8,735 bases of DNA from Candidatus Poribacteria bacterium. Lineage in GTDB: Bacteria > Poribacteria > DTPJ01. Positions 7,285-8,735 of the stretch are shown here, in pieces. Position numbers and translations under genes: made by a program. The DNA lies in contig DTPJ01000266.1 in assembly GCA_011334435.1 (NCBI GenBank), positions 1 to 8,735 on the forward strand, given 5' to 3'. Position 1 is the stretch's first letter, and every line of letters begins with the position of its first letter. Below the pieces are notes generated by a model that worked only from the letters and a program-made list of their open reading frames with translations, did no database searches and had not been told where the DNA came from.

Positions 7285-7313
7285 ATAATAAGAGATGCGA
7301 AAGATAATTTCAA
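7285..7313 (-). promoter_or_regulatory. Sigma70-type promoter of the DUF362-led operon
   Basis: On the minus strand, TTGAAA (7308-7313), a 17-base spacer and TATTAT (7285-7290) form a good -35/-10 pair. Transcription would start near 7278 and leave a leader of about 52 bases before the GTG at 7226. Since all downstream gaps up to the 951-residue gene are 31 bases or less, this is the likely promoter for all six genes. Confidence 0.68.
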
Positions 7314-7425
7314 TAGTTATCTGTTAAATTTATAACATTGTTATAGCGGTCAAATAATCCCGAATTTCAATTTTAAATGGAAGGATTCATTGTGGCATGC
7401 TTCTATGATAACAAGTAAGCCTCTT

Positions 7426-7464
7426 TCCATACAGAGATTAAATAAATTGAAATCTCTATATGGA
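7426..7464. repeat. Intergenic hairpin 1
   Basis: The arm 7426-7439 (CCATACAGAGATT preceded by T) pairs with 7451-7464 (AATCTCTATATGG followed by A) around an 11-base AT-rich loop. The one non-pairing position is a G-U pair in a minus-strand transcript and a mismatch in a plus-strand one, which mildly favours function in minus-strand RNA. Confidence 0.72.
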
Positions 7465-7505
7465 TTCCTGCTCCTTGTTTTTACACAGACAAGTTTTGCA
7501 GGAAT
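7464..7505. repeat. Intergenic hairpin 2
   Basis: ATTCCTGC (7464-7471) pairs perfectly with GCAGGAAT (7498-7505). After a small internal loop, CTTGT (7474-7478) pairs with ACAAG (7489-7493) around a 10-base loop. It directly abuts hairpin 1. Its right arm can instead pair with an ATTCCTGC copy downstream, so it competes with the alternative fold described for hairpin 3. Confidence 0.72.
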
Positions 7506-7525
7506 GGAGAAATATTAAGTTTATC

Positions 7526-7555
7526 TTTTGCAGGAAAAACACCATTCCTGCGAAA
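7526..7555. repeat. Intergenic hairpin 3, with alternative pairing to hairpin 2
   Basis: TTTTGCAGGAA (7526-7536) pairs with TTCCTGCGAAA (7545-7555), 11 positions with one G-U pair in plus-strand RNA and an 8-base loop. The right arm, as CCATTCCTGCGAAA (7542-7555), also pairs with TTTTGCAGGAATGG at 7494-7507 over 14 positions, so two folds exclude each other. No T-run follows on either strand, which argues against an ordinary terminator. Confidence 0.72.
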
Positions 7556-7584
7556 CCTGTCATTACAAAGAATATTTTTTAACT

Positions 7585-8202
7585 TTATTTTTTTATTCTT
7601 CCCCAAGTCGTCGCCAAGCTACCATTAGGATCAACTGCGATTTTGGGTTTTGCAATCAGATCATCCTCTACATACTTGCCTTCATAGACTCTAAAATGTG
7701 CAAACCAGACTTTACCCTTTACTTTATTAAACTGGATATGAATGACAACCAATGGTGGACTGCCCATAGTCATCGTTGGCGAGAAATGATACTCAGTTAG
7801 TTCTTTATCGGTTATATTAAAAGACTGGAAAGGACCTACCCATGTATCAAGTTGCTCAAATTTCACCCCAATTGGTCTTATAGCATCTGCCTTTGCCCAG
7901 AAAGAGCAGGTATACATCTTCCCGTTTTCTACACTAAATGAGGGGGAATGAATTTCTGGCTCCCAATCATTCGCACCAACATTGATTATCTCCGCAAGGA
8001 CGACGTTTCCAACAGGAAATTTTTCCTTTTTATCTACTCCAAATGGATTCCCTAATCCGAGTGACCAGCCCGTTGTGCCATTCTCAAAATCCGGGTTGGA
8101 CACCAGATTTTGAATTTCTTTAGCATAAGAGCCATCAGAAAAAGATAATGATAACATAGATATCAAAGCCAAAAATAATAGTATTTTAACACTTTTAACC
8201 AT
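7585..8202 (-). CDS. Secreted CBM_4_9-like carbohydrate-binding protein
   Basis: The 205-residue protein has a Sec signal peptide: MVKSVK, a hydrophobic stretch 8-21, and S-Y-A before K28, so cleavage is likely after A27. The mature part is a single jelly-roll module of the CBM_4_9 type: 'NLVSNPDFENGTTGWSLG' (32-49, the family's N-x-x-F-E-x-G-x-x-G-W opening), W-E-P-E-I-H-S-P (80-87), Y-T-C-S-F-W-A-K-A (97-105), 'VKFEQLDTW' (113-121), 'VIHIQF' (153-158) and 'VWFAHFRVYEG' (165-175). Family members bind polysaccharide, but here no catalytic domain is attached. The last residues, L-A-T-T-W-G-R-I-K-K (196-205), follow a Pro/Gly-containing linker and may be a sorting tail. AAGGAGG (8214-8220) is a full Shine-Dalgarno, 11 bases before the ATG, which is slightly long. 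It is a tandem paralogue of the gene before it. Confidence 0.83.
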   Translation of the reverse strand: MVKSVKILLFLALISMLSLSFSDGSYAKEIQNLVSNPDFENGTTGWSLGLGNPFGVDKKEKFPVGNVVLAEIINVGANDWEPEIHSPSFSVENGKMYTCSFWAKADAIRPIGVKFEQLDTWVGPFQSFNITDKELTEYHFSPTMTMGSPPLVVIHIQFNKVKGKVWFAHFRVYEGKYVEDDLIAKPKIAVDPNGSLATTWGRIKK

Positions 8203-8226
8203 TTCTATAATAACCTCCTTAACTTG

Positions 8227-8258
8227 TGGAGTGAGAAGACATTAGCTTCTCCACTCCA
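8227..8258. other. Strong intercistronic hairpin between the two CBM genes
   Basis: TGGAGTGAGAAG (8227-8238) pairs with CTTCTCCACTCCA (8246-8258) around a 7-base loop, giving 12 base pairs with a single bulged base. It occupies most of the 73-base gap and ends a few bases before the ribosome binding site of the downstream CBM gene on the minus strand. No T-run follows on either strand, so it is more likely an mRNA-stability or processing element, or one that tunes relative expression of the two paralogues. Confidence 0.75.
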
Positions 8259-8275
8259 TGTTTGAACATTATAAT

Positions 8276-8735
8276 TTATTTACTTTTAATCTCTCCCCAT
8301 TTTGACGCTAATTTACTGGCAGGAGAAACAGGGGAGAGTGCTTCTGGGACGTATTGCCCTTCATATACACGGAAATGGCTGAACCAAACATCATCAACCG
8401 AACCCTCAAATTGTATATGGATAACTGAATTCGGCGGGCTTTGGAAATCCGATACTAACGTAAGATAATATACCTTCCATTGATCGTTTAAGGTAATTGT
8501 GCCACTGGGTCCTCCCCACTTATCAAGTTGTTCAAACTTCACCATGAGATTTCTTTTCTTTCCGGGTTCTGTTTTCGCCCAGAAGTCAACTGTGTAGGTT
8601 TTATTCAGATTCAATGGAAAATCGGGCGAATGTATCTCTGGTTCCCATGGGTTAGCACCTAATTTATCCACCTTAACATATATAGCGTTACCTACGATCC
8701 CTTTCTCTTTTTTATCAATTGTCAATGATCCATAA
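8276..8735 (-). CDS. Secreted CBM_4_9-like protein, 5' end beyond window
   Basis: The frame is open to the right edge (residues Y-G-S precede the TTG at 8725), so the true start and signal peptide lie outside the window. The TTG is an internal codon: the paralogue aligns straight through this point, with 'DKKEK' present in both. Roughly 152 residues are visible and align over their whole length with the downstream gene: W-E-P-E-I-H-S-P, F-W-A-K, 'MVKFEQLDKWGGP', 'VIHIQF' and 'VWFSHFRVYEGQYV'. It ends in L-A-S-K-W-G-E-I-K-S-K, again the W-G-x-I-K tail. Secretion and carbohydrate binding are inferred from the paralogue. The pair most likely arose by tandem duplication and is co-transcribed across the 73-base gap. 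Confidence 0.82.
   Translation of the reverse strand, partial: YGSLTIDKKEKGIVGNAIYVKVDKLGANPWEPEIHSPDFPLNLNKTYTVDFWAKTEPGKKRNLMVKFEQLDKWGGPSGTITLNDQWKVYYLTLVSDFQSPPNSVIHIQFEGSVDDVWFSHFRVYEGQYVPEALSPVSPASKLASKWGEIKSK

Larger units (their letters stand above)
7227..7584. other. 358-base gap between CBM pair and DUF362 operon
   Basis: No convincing coding sequence lies here on either strand. The part next to the DUF362 gene (7227-7320) holds its ribosome binding site, leader and promoter. Positions 7321-7425 are AT-rich with no structure I recognise. Positions 7426-7555 are densely palindromic, with three consecutive hairpins (listed separately). No intrinsic terminator with a T-run follows the stop codon of the CBM gene at 7585. 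Confidence 0.75.

Noticed and set aside
7426..7555. CRISPR array
   Set aside because: The repeated unit is only 7-8 bases, alternates in orientation and has irregular spacing, and no cas-like gene is in the window.
7568..7600. Inverted repeat AAGAATA/TATTCTT around the CBM stop codon as a terminator
   Set aside because: The stem has a single G-C pair and a loop of 19 bases, so it would be too unstable to terminate transcription.
7528..7800. Plus-strand frame of 90 codons starting within the hairpin cluster
   Set aside because: Most of it is antisense to the CBM gene. Its Cys/His-rich start comes from the palindromic region and no ribosome binding site precedes it.
8276..8725. TTG at 8725 as the start of the right-hand CBM gene
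   Set aside because: The frame stays open to the window edge and the paralogue aligns across this position, so the gene is cut by the window and starts further upstream.

Overview
The window reads as a piece of the chromosome of an AT-rich bacterium with a Gram-negative type of cell envelope. Evidence for this is two twin-arginine (Tat) signal peptides, one lipobox lipoprotein, three Sec-type or inferred secreted proteins, AAGGAGG-type ribosome binding sites and sigma70-like promoters. No marker gene fixes the taxon. The mix of DUF362 proteins, spermidine-synthase-like membrane proteins with TPRs, and secreted carbohydrate-binding-module proteins resembles poorly cultured candidate phyla such as Poribacteria or Omnitrophota. 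This is an impression, not a demonstration.

Every supported gene is on the minus strand, so the biological order runs from right to left. From the right end: (i) two adjacent paralogous secreted CBM_4_9-like proteins, the first cut by the window edge, separated by a strong intercistronic hairpin; (ii) a 358-base gap holding a dense cluster of three hairpins built from reused GCAGGAAT/ATTCCTGC units, then a good promoter; (iii) a tightly packed six-gene operon: Tat-exported DUF362 protein, DUF6599-like lipoprotein, second Tat-exported DUF362 protein, glycerophosphodiester phosphodiesterase-family protein, single-domain cupin, and a 951-residue polytopic membrane protein fused to a spermidine-synthase-like domain and C-terminal TPRs; (iv) a 180-base gap with a weak terminator-like structure and a near-consensus promoter; (v) the 5' part of a secreted DNRLRE/CBM96-like protein that runs off the left end.

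The six-gene operon (gaps of 31, 6, 19, 16 and 19 bases) is the centre of interest. It puts two envelope proteins of unknown function (DUF362), a lipoprotein between them, two small cytoplasmic proteins and a large membrane protein into one transcription unit. The combination suggests a cell-envelope process, but the sequence does not reveal its substrate. The final membrane protein has an obviously duplicated transmembrane half, and Glu where spermidine synthases have the catalytic Asp, so it is probably not a normal spermidine synthase. Three exported proteins, in two different transcription units and of two unrelated families, end in a similar W-G-x-x-K tail, which may be a C-terminal sorting or anchoring signal. 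I see no tRNA, rRNA, CRISPR array, transposase or integrase.
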